Source: Patescibacteria group bacterium
Lineage (GTDB): Bacteria > Patescibacteriota > Patescibacteriia > 2-12-FULL-60-25
NCBI GenBank assembly: GCA_018061755.1
Contig: JAGOTP010000006.1
Location: 1-54,379 of the forward strand
Direction of reading: 5' to 3'
Length of the DNA stretch: 54,379 nt
Below the pieces are notes generated by a model. The model did not search any database. It was not told where the DNA came from and saw only the letters and a list, made by a program, of their open reading frames with translations. The position numbers and the translations under genes are program-made. This document shows positions 14,967 to 22,728 of the stretch, piece by piece; positions within the stretch are counted from its first letter, which is position 1, and the number at the start of each line of letters is the position of its first letter.

Positions 14967-16028
14967 ATGAAGCCCAAGTTCCTGCGGGTGCTGGCTATCG
15001 AGACGAGCTGTGATGAAACGGCTGTCTCGATGATTGGCGTCCGCGAGCGTTCAGGGCAGCCGGAGGAGGTAAAAGTTTTGTCGCACCTTGTGTCTTCACA
15101 GGTGCCGATTCATCAAAAATATGGTGGCGTCGTTCCAGAAGTGGCAGCTCGCTCTCATGTTCCAGAAACGGTGTCTTTATTGACGCAGGCCTTAGGAAAA
15201 CAGGGGATGAAAGCTTTTGATGTGATTGCAGTGACACGCGGACCAGGTTTGCCAACGGCGCTGAGCGTCGGAGTGGAGGCAGCTCGAACATTAGCTTGGA
15301 TATCGGGGAAGCCGTTGGTCGCTGTGAATCATTTGGAGGGACACATCGCCTCGGCTTGGCTTGATGGACGAAAACGTCGCGACTGGCACTATCCTTTGCT
15401 TGCGTTGGTTGTGTCTGGTGGTCATACCGAACTCGTGATTGTGGAAGCACTGGGTAAATATCGTTTGATAGGTCAGACGCGTGATGATGCAGCGGGTGAG
15501 GCTTTCGATAAAGCAGCCAAGCTTATGGGATTGCCCTATCCGGGTGGGCCGCAGATTGCCAAGCGTGCCTTGCAAGGCGATCCAAAGGCCTTCGATCTGC
15601 CTCGTCCGATGCGTCATGATGGGAGTTTTGATTTCAGTTTCAGTGGTTTGAAAACGGCCGTGCGTTATACGTGGGAACAGGTAAAAACAGAAGGTCAATC
15701 TTTGGAACAAGCTACAAATGATATGGCTGCGTCTGTGCAAGAAGCGATTGTGGAGATTCTGGTTGAGAAGACGGTTGCCGCAGCCAAAGCGGAGCGAGTG
15801 AAGGGAGTGCTTTTAGTAGGCGGTGTGTCTGCGAACGAGGTTCTGCGAACTCGTTTAGGCAAAACGCTCAAGCGCAAACTCCCGGGTGTTGCTTTTCTGC
15901 CCTCGATGAAAGCCTATATCACAGACAACGCGACCATGATCGCAGCGGCTGGCTATTGGCGTTATCAATTGGGTGATCTTGCCAATTGGCAGGATGTTGA
16001 AATCGATCCAGAGTGGAATCTGGGCTAA
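14967..16028 (+). CDS. tsaD: tRNA N6-adenosine threonylcarbamoyltransferase TsaD
   Basis: TsaD transfers the threonylcarbamoyl group to A37 of ANN-decoding tRNAs, with TsaB and TsaE. It is a full-length 353-aa ASKHA-fold protein. It starts with VLAIETSCDETAVSMIG and has the metal-binding motif NHLEGHIASAW, VSGGHTELVIV, DDAAGEAFDKAAKLMGLPYPGG, FSFSGLKTAV and the C-terminal PSMKAYITDNATMIAAAG. tsaE follows 4 nt after its stop. Confidence 0.97.
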   Translation: MKPKFLRVLAIETSCDETAVSMIGVRERSGQPEEVKVLSHLVSSQVPIHQKYGGVVPEVAARSHVPETVSLLTQALGKQGMKAFDVIAVTRGPGLPTALSVGVEAARTLAWISGKPLVAVNHLEGHIASAWLDGRKRRDWHYPLLALVVSGGHTELVIVEALGKYRLIGQTRDDAAGEAFDKAAKLMGLPYPGGPQIAKRALQGDPKAFDLPRPMRHDGSFDFSFSGLKTAVRYTWEQVKTEGQSLEQATNDMAASVQEAIVEILVEKTVAAAKAERVKGVLLVGGVSANEVLRTRLGKTLKRKLPGVAFLPSMKAYITDNATMIAAAGYWRYQLGDLANWQDVEIDPEWNLG

Positions 16029-16032
16029 GGCT

Positions 16033-16479
16033 ATGACCAAGGAATTTTCTGTTATTCAGTTGGAAGATTGGGAAAAGGTAGCTGTTTTTTTGAGAGACCA
16101 GCTTACAGCGCCAACCATCTTAGCGTTATCTGGTCCGCTGGGCGCCGGAAAAACTACGTTGGTCCAGGCTCTGGCTCGAACATTGGGAGTGGTTGATCGT
16201 CCACGCAGTCCGACTTTTTCGTTATTACGCACCTACTCCTTACCAACGCCTGTAAATAGTATTAAGCGTTTGGTGCATATTGATGCCTATCGTCTAGATC
16301 AGCCATCTGACATTCATGCCTTGGATTTGGCAGGGGAGTTGAGTGAACCAGGAACGATCGTTGCGATCGAATGGGCGGAACAATTAGGGGAGACGCTCAA
16401 AGTATTTAATGTGCCAGTGTTTCATCTTGTAATTGAACCAAAAGAAGGAACAGAACGTTTGGTGAAAATCCATCTATAA
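16033..16479 (+). CDS. tsaE: tRNA threonylcarbamoyladenosine biosynthesis ATPase TsaE
   Basis: The P-loop ATPase drives turnover of the TsaB-TsaD complex. The 148-aa protein has Walker A SGPLGAGKTTLVQALA, SPTFSLLRTY, HIDAYRL and the IVAIEWAEQLG block, all diagnostic. ATG 16033 follows the tsaD stop directly, so the two are co-transcribed and probably translationally coupled. Confidence 0.95.
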   Translation: MTKEFSVIQLEDWEKVAVFLRDQLTAPTILALSGPLGAGKTTLVQALARTLGVVDRPRSPTFSLLRTYSLPTPVNSIKRLVHIDAYRLDQPSDIHALDLAGELSEPGTIVAIEWAEQLGETLKVFNVPVFHLVIEPKEGTERLVKIHL

Positions 16480-16514
16480 CGCAAAACGCACTACGGAAAG
16501 TGGTGCGTAGTGCG
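16478..16514 (-). terminator. Hairpin ending the 197-aa pseudo-receiver transcript (copy 1 of a repeated terminator)
   Basis: On the minus strand, CGCACTACG pairs with CGTAGTGCG and is followed by TTTTGCGTT. A closely similar element lies at 17253-17290 after the neighbouring orphan gene. Confidence 0.65.
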
Positions 16515-16556
16515 TCGCTCCTCGCAGGAGCGCTGCGAAGCGGTAGAGGTAGGAGT

Positions 16557-17150
16557 TCATCTAAAGCGAGGGGTACGCAGCAGCTGGATCTTGAACATGC
16601 CACGTTGCATGACCCGGCGTTCGATGTTGTTGACCCTACGCTCTTCATTTGGCGGTATGGTCGCGGGAGCAGGCGTAGCGTTTCGATCTTGCCGCTTGGG
16701 CCCGAGATAGCAGGCGGGAGCTTTGAACAGATGGCTGCGCATCAGTTCCCGAGCCCACCCTTCGTTCATCAGGGCTGTTTGTAGCAGGATCTCTGCGCTG
16801 TGGTATTCACGAATCACCTCGCCCATATCTTGCACGAGAAGGGACTCCGCTTCCTCATCTGGGGCGACGAGAAAGATGGGGCGACCCGGTAATGTATTAC
16901 TATCGAGTAGCGAACGGGCCACCTCCACGAACTCGTGATGAGGCTCTTGCCAGATCAAGACAATCGGCACTCCGCCCTCAGCATCAGCCCGCTTAATCAA
17001 TTCCATGGGAATGTCGTACTTGGTGACGAGCATAATCTGCTCGATTCCCAGGTCTCTGAGCGCTTCGCACGTCAGGCGGCTACTCTCGATATTTCTCGCT
17101 ACGACGATAACCCGTTGATACGCCAGGGATTCGGGCGGCATTTGAGCCAT
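16557..17150 (-). CDS. Orphan GC-rich gene, CheY-like pseudo-receiver protein
   Basis: The first 130 residues alternate strands and helices like a response-regulator receiver: VIVVARNIESSRLTCEAL, IMLVTKYDIP, PIVLIWQEPHHEFVEVA, PIFLVAPDEEAES. In the position of the phospho-acceptor Asp it has the IWQEP context, so phosphorylation seems unlikely. A Pro-rich linker and a basic Arg-rich tail (NNIERRVMQRGMFKI) follow, which could bind nucleic acid. GAGGAGGG lies about 7 nt before the ATG. Fold assignment is by pattern only. Confidence 0.68.
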   Translation of the reverse strand: MAQMPPESLAYQRVIVVARNIESSRLTCEALRDLGIEQIMLVTKYDIPMELIKRADAEGGVPIVLIWQEPHHEFVEVARSLLDSNTLPGRPIFLVAPDEEAESLLVQDMGEVIREYHSAEILLQTALMNEGWARELMRSHLFKAPACYLGPKRQDRNATPAPATIPPNEERRVNNIERRVMQRGMFKIQLLRTPRFR

Positions 17151-17211
17151 TTCGTCTCCCTCCTCACGTTCTCGCTGGTGAAAGGTCCATGACCACCATT
17201 GGCCACCGAGA

Positions 17212-17241
17212 TTTGTATCAAATTATTCCCACCTCGGTCAA
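17212..17241 (-). promoter_or_regulatory. Promoter of the pseudo-receiver gene
   Basis: TTGACC is followed after 18 nt by TACAAA (or after 17 nt by ATACAA) on the minus strand. Confidence 0.5.
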
Positions 17242-17252
17242 GTAAGGGTTTT

Positions 17253-17290
17253 AAACGCAAAACGCACTGGCGAAAGGTCGCGGCAGTGCG
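17253..17290 (-). terminator. Copy 2 of the repeated terminator-like hairpin
   Basis: On the minus strand, CGCACTG pairs with CAGTGCG and TTTTGCGTTT follows. It shares AACGCAAAACGCACT with the element at 16478-16514. Confidence 0.6.
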
Positions 17291-17381
17291 TCTGCTCGTT
17301 GGGCGCGTAGGTCGATCAAGGGAGATCGTGCGTCGAACGGGGTTGAAGAAATGTTGGTGAAGAGAGGCTCGTGAGGGGAGT

Positions 17382-17417
17382 GCCCCGACCAGGGCTCTGG
17401 GGAGCCTTGGTCGGGGC
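17382..17417 (-). terminator. Strong 16-bp hairpin after the 76-aa orphan gene
   Basis: 17382-17397 pairs with 17402-17417 with one G-T pair and a 4-nt loop. No U-tract follows, so it may protect the 3' end while the element at 17253-17290 terminates. Confidence 0.6.
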
Positions 17418-17435
17418 TATTCGGCGGGGTCGGTG

Positions 17436-17666
17436 TCAGTCGCAATAACCGCCCAATCCAACGCCGATGCCGATGTAGTTCTCTGGCGTCAGATACATGT
17501 CACCGGAGACCTCCCGCGGGTCCGGCTCGAGCTGTGCGTGTGTCGGGTGGTCTGCGCCCCGGGTTTGGATCCCCGGCGACGTGTTCGCTCCGCTCCCGCT
17601 CGTTTGGTGGTCGTGACCACCTTCTGCTTCTGCGCCCGTCTTCGTCGGGATTTCTGAATTGTTCAT
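17436..17666 (-). CDS. Orphan GC-rich gene, 76-aa Gly-rich-tailed small protein
   Basis: A hydrophilic, probably disordered N-terminal part (His, Thr, Gly, Ser, Asp) precedes a short conserved-looking C-terminus ending YIGIGVGLGGYCD. No signal peptide or family is recognised. CGGAGG lies 4 nt before the ATG, and a promoter lies upstream. The hydrophilic leader plus Gly-rich tail with a single Cys superficially resembles a peptide precursor, but no modification enzyme or exporter lies beside it. Confidence 0.55.
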   Translation of the reverse strand: MNNSEIPTKTGAEAEGGHDHQTSGSGANTSPGIQTRGADHPTHAQLEPDPREVSGDMYLTPENYIGIGVGLGGYCD

Positions 17667-17712
17667 GATGCCTCCGTCTGGTCTCCTGGGTGTGCGGACC
17701 TACTCACTATCG

Positions 17713-17740
17713 AGTCTATCCGTTATCGCGCGCTTGCCAA
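17713..17740 (-). promoter_or_regulatory. Promoter of the 76-aa gene
   Basis: TTGGCA and TAGACT are separated by 16 nt on the minus strand. Confidence 0.5.
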
Positions 17741-17834
17741 GCAAGAAACGCAATGAATCTATCTACCGCAGTTTTATATTATCCGTCAAGCACTGCTTCG
17801 CCAAGCGGCTTCATGGTATACTCTCTAGAGTTAT

Positions 17835-18830
17835 ATGCCTCGCGCTTTACAACATCGTCCTTTGTATCGTGAAATCTTGCGGGATGCTCTTTCTTTGGCC
17901 TGGAAAGAGAAGCGTTTTTGGCCGCTGGCCTTGCTGGTTGTCTTCTTGCAGACAGCTGGAATCTACGACGTCTTCTTTTTGTCGCTAAGAAATGCCTTCC
18001 AGACTCCGTTGGCGGGGAACCAAGGCTGGCAGGGCTACCTTCTGCAGATTAGCCGCTTGGATTGGGTTGACCGTTTTGCTCTCACTCAAAGCATTCTCTT
18101 GTCATTGGCGCTGATTTTCTTGATTCTCTTCTTCAGCGTGGTTGCTCAAGGAACGTTGGTGGCTTGTATTGACCGTGGCGAAGCGAAAATTGGACGTGGC
18201 TTCCGTCAGGCGATTCAGGCGGCAGCGAAACGGGTTGTTCCGTTAGCTGTCTTGAACATTCTCATGGTCGGTATCACTGGTCTGGGTTCAGTTGGTCTGA
18301 AAGCTGTAGCCGGTGCGGTGGTTGGTATGTCTGGTGGCACTATTTTGTTCGCGATTGCTGCGTTGGTCTATCTTTTCATTTTATTTGTCTCGACCGCTCT
18401 CCACTTGTTCGCATTAAATGGCATCATGGCAGATGGGATGACTCTTCATGAAGCGTTGCAGCATGCGGCGCAACTGCTCCGGAAGACCTGGATTACGGTG
18501 GCGGAAACGGCTTTGTGCATGATGCTGGTTGGTGCCTTCATTTTTGCCATGTCTGTTGTACTGTCATTGTTTGCAGGTTTGCCGGCCTTGGGTTTCTTGG
18601 TCACGAGTTTATATCTTGGTTTGCCTAAGGTTTTTGTCTTCGCCAACGTCGCCATTTCGGCCATCGTATTTTTGATGGCCATCATGGGTGGGCTGTTTGC
18701 CATCAATTTTCAGTACGCCACCTGGAATCGTTTGTACCGTCGAGCAGTCGAAGGAACGGCGCATAGTAAGGTCGTACGCGTTATTCATGCGCTCACCTCT
18801 CGTCGAACACGATCATCATCGACGCGTTAA
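17835..18830 (+). CDS. Polytopic membrane protein (331 aa), unknown function
   Basis: About six membrane helices are visible, roughly at residues 32-50, 85-112, 138-160, 170-195, 225-255 and 270-300. The C-terminus is basic. I do not recognise the family. It lies 5 nt upstream of the PilB/GspE-type ATPase gene, so it is probably co-transcribed and may be part of, or help, the same envelope machinery. A TATACT box ends 12 nt before ATG 17835. Confidence 0.8.
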   Translation: MPRALQHRPLYREILRDALSLAWKEKRFWPLALLVVFLQTAGIYDVFFLSLRNAFQTPLAGNQGWQGYLLQISRLDWVDRFALTQSILLSLALIFLILFFSVVAQGTLVACIDRGEAKIGRGFRQAIQAAAKRVVPLAVLNILMVGITGLGSVGLKAVAGAVVGMSGGTILFAIAALVYLFILFVSTALHLFALNGIMADGMTLHEALQHAAQLLRKTWITVAETALCMMLVGAFIFAMSVVLSLFAGLPALGFLVTSLYLGLPKVFVFANVAISAIVFLMAIMGGLFAINFQYATWNRLYRRAVEGTAHSKVVRVIHALTSRRTRSSSTR

Positions 18831-18835
18831 TTCTT

Positions 18836-20722
18836 GTGTCTACGACGCCTCCCAAAGCAGCCTCAATTGAGGACTTGCTCAAAAAACCTCTCCCAAAAGA
18901 TGCCGATGCCATGGCTTTGGATGAGCTAGCTAATTTTACGGCTACTCAAAAGAAAAGCCCGATCAATAACAGCTCTGCGACTCCCGCCCCAGCCAAAGCC
19001 GCCCCTCCGGCAGCGGCGCAAGTTGCTCTGACGGACAAGATGCAGGAGATTAAACTCCGCGAAAAAGAGAAGCTAGCTCAAGAAATGTCCGTGAAGTTTG
19101 GTTTGCCCTATATCGCGTTACGAGGTTTTCCGATCGCTCCTGAAGCGTTGAGTCTCATCAAAAAGCAGGAATCAGAAACCCATCAGATCGTCGCTTTTTT
19201 CAAGGTCAAAGAGCAGATTCGCCTGGGTACGACCAATCCTTCGGAAGAAGTTGAGCAAATTCGTGCTCGTTTAGCCGAAGAGCAGCATTCGACGGTTGAT
19301 GTTTACTATATCTCTGAGGACAGCTTTCAGGCGGCTTTCAAATTGTATGACGTCCTCCCAATCCCGAAAGATGTCGTTTATGGCTACCGCATTGATGAAA
19401 ATGACCTGTTGAAATACGAAAAGCAGATCGCCGATTTTCGTGAACTGCAGCAACAGATCGTCAAAGTAAATACGACGGATGTCATCACGCTCATGATTGG
19501 CGCTTCGCTCAAGGCGAATGCCTCTGATATTCACGTCGAAGCAGAAGAGGATGGAGTAAAAGTGCGTTTCCGGATGGATGGTATCTTGAATGAAGCGGCT
19601 AAGCTCCCACGCAGCGCTTGGCAGCAGATGATCGGACGTTTGAAACTTCTGTCAGGCGTCAAAATCAACGTCGACAGCGTGCCACAAGATGGTCGTATCA
19701 CGATCTATCTTCCAAACGAAAAGATCGATATTCGCGTCAGCTTCTTGCCGACGGCTTTTGGCGAATCAGTTGTTATGCGTTTGCTCCGTCCCAAGGCGGT
19801 GGCGCTTGAATTTGATAACTTGGGGATCAAGGGCCTGGCTCTCGAACGTTTACAGAAAGAAATTGATCGTCCAAACGGCATGATTGTGACGACCGGTCCG
19901 ACCGGATCTGGAAAAACAACGACACTTTACGCCATTTTGAAAAAACTGAATGATCCAGGCGTCAAAATCATCACGCTGGAAGATCCAGTCGAATACAAGC
20001 TGGCCGGAATCAACCAAAGCCAAATCGAGCACTCCAAAGACTACGACTTCGCCAAAGGCCTGCGCTCAATCCTCCGTCAGGATCCGGATATTGTGATGGT
20101 GGGGGAAATCCGCGACTTGGAAACAGCTGAGATCTCGATTCAAGCAGCTCTAACGGGTCACTTAGTGGTTTCAACCATTCATACGAATAGCGCTGCTGGC
20201 GCGATCCCGCGTTTCTTGTCGATGGGTGTGAAGCCGTTTTTGTTGGCACCTGCTTTGAATGCGGTCATCGGTCAACGTTTGGTGCGACGTCTCTGTCCCG
20301 ATTGCAAAGTCGATGCCACCCTTCGTCCAGGACAGTTGGACGAGGTGCGTCGTGTCTTGGCGGCCATTTCTCCCAAGTCCGGTATACACGTCGATCTGGA
20401 TCATTTGACGTTCAAAGGCCCTGGACCGGGTTGTAAAACATGTAACAACCTAGGTTTCAAAGGTCGCGTTGGTATTTACGAGATTTTCACGATGAGTAAA
20501 GAAATTGAACAAGAGGTTTTGTCGAAAGAAGTCTCAGAATTCATGATTCAAGACATGGCGGTCAAAGAGGGGATGCTGACGATGGCTCAGGACGGATTAC
20601 TGAAAGTGTTGGAAGGGGCGACGAGCGTGGAAGAGGTCCTGGCAGTGGCAAATATCGATTCTACCTTGCTTGAACCGCCAGTTGTGGAGACGAAGACCGA
20701 AGAAAAGAAACCGGTAAGCTAA
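18836..20722 (+). CDS. pilB: Type IV pilus / type II secretion assembly ATPase (PilB/GspE family)
   Basis: This hexameric motor extends type IV pili or drives related secretion. The 628-aa protein starts at GTG 18836. An Ala/Pro-rich linker is followed by an N-terminal MshEN-like domain (about 70-170) and the ATPase core. Motifs are Walker A TTGPTGSGKTTTLYAIL, Asp box IITLEDPVEY, Walker B RQDPDIVMVGEIRDLETAE, His box ALTGHLVVSTIHTN, and the zinc tetracysteine CPDC and CKTC. No pilin, PilC or prepilin peptidase lies nearby. The symbol is by family resemblance. Confidence 0.93.
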   Translation: MSTTPPKAASIEDLLKKPLPKDADAMALDELANFTATQKKSPINNSSATPAPAKAAPPAAAQVALTDKMQEIKLREKEKLAQEMSVKFGLPYIALRGFPIAPEALSLIKKQESETHQIVAFFKVKEQIRLGTTNPSEEVEQIRARLAEEQHSTVDVYYISEDSFQAAFKLYDVLPIPKDVVYGYRIDENDLLKYEKQIADFRELQQQIVKVNTTDVITLMIGASLKANASDIHVEAEEDGVKVRFRMDGILNEAAKLPRSAWQQMIGRLKLLSGVKINVDSVPQDGRITIYLPNEKIDIRVSFLPTAFGESVVMRLLRPKAVALEFDNLGIKGLALERLQKEIDRPNGMIVTTGPTGSGKTTTLYAILKKLNDPGVKIITLEDPVEYKLAGINQSQIEHSKDYDFAKGLRSILRQDPDIVMVGEIRDLETAEISIQAALTGHLVVSTIHTNSAAGAIPRFLSMGVKPFLLAPALNAVIGQRLVRRLCPDCKVDATLRPGQLDEVRRVLAAISPKSGIHVDLDHLTFKGPGPGCKTCNNLGFKGRVGIYEIFTMSKEIEQEVLSKEVSEFMIQDMAVKEGMLTMAQDGLLKVLEGATSVEEVLAVANIDSTLLEPPVVETKTEEKKPVS

Positions 20723-20743
20723 GTCAGTCGCTTTGAGGGTTCT

Positions 20744-21322
20744 ATGTACGAACTTCATGCCAAGCAAGATAGCGGAACCTCTCGCAAGGATCGTTCGCTC
20801 GCTTTGTTAATCGGGCTTGTGCTCCTGATATTCAGTTACGGGGCATTCGACAGTTTCCTCTACGAAGTTCATACATCATCTTCCTTTGGCGATGATGCTT
20901 TGACTGCCTTGATCAATCTTCTTCTCATCTTGGCTATTGGGATTGGTGGCGGATTAGGTGTGTATGGCGTTATTCGTGGAATGGCGGCAGCGTATCTGCG
21001 TCTAGAAGCTGGATTCTTGGAATATCGTTGGAGTTTTTGGAGATGGGAGCAGATCAAGAAGTTAGATCTACAAACCGTAGGTGATATAAAGGTCGGTGAT
21101 CATATCTTCTACTCCAAAGGAAAAAGGATCATTCCTGCAATTTTGTTTACCTTAAAAACCGACCCCTCTCCTACGCTGGATTCAGTGGGAAGGCTCCACG
21201 GTCGTTTCTTTCCGCTGCCGAAAGGTGTTTCAGAAGAAGAGGCGCAGAGTTTTTTACATTTGATAAAGCAAGAGCAAAACCGCGTGAGCGGAGGATGGCA
21301 AAAAAGTAATACTAAGAACTAA
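20744..21322 (+). CDS. Two-helix membrane protein, 192 aa, unknown
   Basis: Two membrane helices (about 18-38 and 50-75) precede a soluble C-terminal beta-rich domain with conserved-looking Trp/Phe (YRWSFWRWEQIKKLDL). This resembles small PH-like membrane proteins, without certainty. It starts 21 nt after pilB on the same strand, with no clear promoter or ribosome-binding site between, so it is likely the third gene of that operon. Confidence 0.7.
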   Translation: MYELHAKQDSGTSRKDRSLALLIGLVLLIFSYGAFDSFLYEVHTSSSFGDDALTALINLLLILAIGIGGGLGVYGVIRGMAAAYLRLEAGFLEYRWSFWRWEQIKKLDLQTVGDIKVGDHIFYSKGKRIIPAILFTLKTDPSPTLDSVGRLHGRFFPLPKGVSEEEAQSFLHLIKQEQNRVSGGWQKSNTKN

Positions 21323-21362
21323 GCAGTACCTTTTCCACAGATCATTTTCATAGAACGAAGAC

Positions 21363-21368
21363 TATAAT
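21363..21368 (+). promoter_or_regulatory. -10 box (TATAAT) of the 175-aa gene
   Basis: A consensus TATAAT ends 8 nt before ATG 21377. The -35 region is weak. This predicts a leaderless transcript. Confidence 0.6.
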
Positions 21369-21376
21369 AGTCGCAT

Positions 21377-21904
21377 ATGACAAATCCAGGCGAGCCACGA
21401 GGACCAAACCGGAGTAAGGGGGAGGAAGACAAGATTATTCCCAAAGAAGCTGTCCAAAAAATTCTGCAAGAAAGTGGGCTTGTTGACTACCCCATCACTT
21501 GCATGAGATTGGCTTTACAAAGAATTGGTGCAACCGATCAGGTTGTGCGTTGGGTCTTCAACAGAATGGATCGTGAGCGAACGCATAGGAACGGAGGTTC
21601 TCAGTCACGTGAAATAACTGACTATAAAGTAAGGGAGCGAGTAGAAGAGGTCTTCGCTGCGAGAATGGCCCACCATCCTGAATTAGCGAAGTGGTACGAA
21701 CAAGAGGCTAGGCAAGCGGTAGCACAGTATGAATCACAAAAATTAATGGAAGACGCTGTACGGGCTGAGGAAAATGATGAGGCTAACGAACGATTTGAAC
21801 GAGAAGCCTTAGGAAAAGTAGTGCAAAAGTTAAAGGCAAGAGGGTACGACGAGGCAAAGATCATGACATTGGTCAGCGAAGCGTTTCGAAAAGAGAGTAA
21901 TTAA
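21377..21904 (+). CDS. Helical charged protein, 175 aa, unknown (weak RecX-like tail)
   Basis: The protein is almost all helical and charged, with no membrane segment. Its C-terminus (ALGKVVQKLKARGYDEAKIM) recalls the helical repeat of RecX, a RecA regulator, but the rest does not match clearly. I leave it unnamed. It is monocistronic with its own TATAAT box and terminator. Confidence 0.68.
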   Translation: MTNPGEPRGPNRSKGEEDKIIPKEAVQKILQESGLVDYPITCMRLALQRIGATDQVVRWVFNRMDRERTHRNGGSQSREITDYKVRERVEEVFAARMAHHPELAKWYEQEARQAVAQYESQKLMEDAVRAEENDEANERFEREALGKVVQKLKARGYDEAKIMTLVSEAFRKESN

Positions 21905-21918
21905 AACTCGCACTTGCA

Positions 21919-21953
21919 AAAACCACCCGTCGCACAATGTGATGGGTGGTTTT
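21919..21953 (+). terminator. Terminator of the 175-aa gene
   Basis: AAAACCACCC pairs with GGGTGGTTTT around a 15-nt loop. About 155 bases without recognised features follow before the next gene. Confidence 0.75.
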
Positions 21954-22109
21954 GCTTATGGCTATACCCAATGCTCCCAGGGAATTGAGAGTCTTAGGCG
22001 TATGGAGAAAGAGTTCTCCCAGATTCATTCCTCTAAGATGAGAAGAATGCTCTGCGCATGAGAAAAAGCGAATTTCGGGAAGGCGATAAAGGATCTCTTT
22101 AAATGAGCG

Positions 22110-22547
22110 CTAGCGCGTCTGCAGCTCCAGCTTCAGAATGCTTCCGTTCCTGTCTGCCTGCAGGAAGGAGAACATGGCAGTGCGCTGGAGGATGCTGCGT
22201 CGAGCTGCCGAAGGGTGCTTTTTCAGCGCCGTTACCAGATCCTGCCACTGGCGGGTGATCCAGGCGTAGCCCAGCAGCCAGTAGAGCAGGTCCTCAGGGA
22301 CATCATTCGGCATGGCGTAAAACGTTCCAGTAAGACTTCCATTGAGCGAGTAGTGGACCGCGCGTTTCGCGTGCCACATGCCATGTGCCAGGCTGAGAAA
22401 GTTCTCTTTCCAGTCCGTCGGTGCTGCGCCGATTGCTCGACGCAGTTCCGCTTCGGGATTGAACCAGTCCGGGAAGGGATGCTTCCTGATCCTCTGGATA
22501 GTCACTCCGCAGCCTGCGATTTTGAGACCGATGCTCGACTTGCCCAT
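22110..22547 (-). CDS. Orphan GC-rich gene, 145-aa protein of unknown function
   Basis: It begins MGKSSIGLKIAGCGVTIQRI and is rich in Trp, Arg and Leu, with a mostly helical pattern. No family is recognised. ATG 22547 is chosen because GAAGGGA lies just upstream. The longer frame to 22619 would start within the promoter -35 region. Codon usage differs sharply from ftsH next door. Confidence 0.66.
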   Translation of the reverse strand: MGKSSIGLKIAGCGVTIQRIRKHPFPDWFNPEAELRRAIGAAPTDWKENFLSLAHGMWHAKRAVHYSLNGSLTGTFYAMPNDVPEDLLYWLLGYAWITRQWQDLVTALKKHPSAARRSILQRTAMFSFLQADRNGSILKLELQTR

Positions 22548-22591
22548 GTTGTCGTCCCTTCGTCCGCTCTGACAGGTGAAGCGGACCCGGC

Positions 22592-22619
22592 ATAGTAGCT
22601 TTTCGACCGGATTTGTCAA
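22592..22619 (-). promoter_or_regulatory. Promoter of the 145-aa orphan gene
   Basis: TTGACA and TACTAT are 16 nt apart on the minus strand. Confidence 0.7.
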
Positions 22620-22652
22620 TCATCAGAAGTTGTAAAAATCTTTATTTAGCAG

Positions 22653-22690
22653 AAAAACAGCCCTGTACCAATCGGTGCAGGGCTGTTTTT
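22653..22690 (-). terminator. Terminator of ftsH
   Basis: AAAAACAGCCCTG pairs with CAGGGCTGTTTTT, with T-runs on both strands. Confidence 0.88.
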
Positions 22691-22728
22691 GTAGTTTATT
22701 TCGTTGATGGAGCCTGAAGAGTGCTGCT

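Noticed and set aside
17382-17417. Small RNA gene or riboswitch
   Set aside because: It is a simple 16-bp hairpin following a minus-strand gene with no separate promoter in view.
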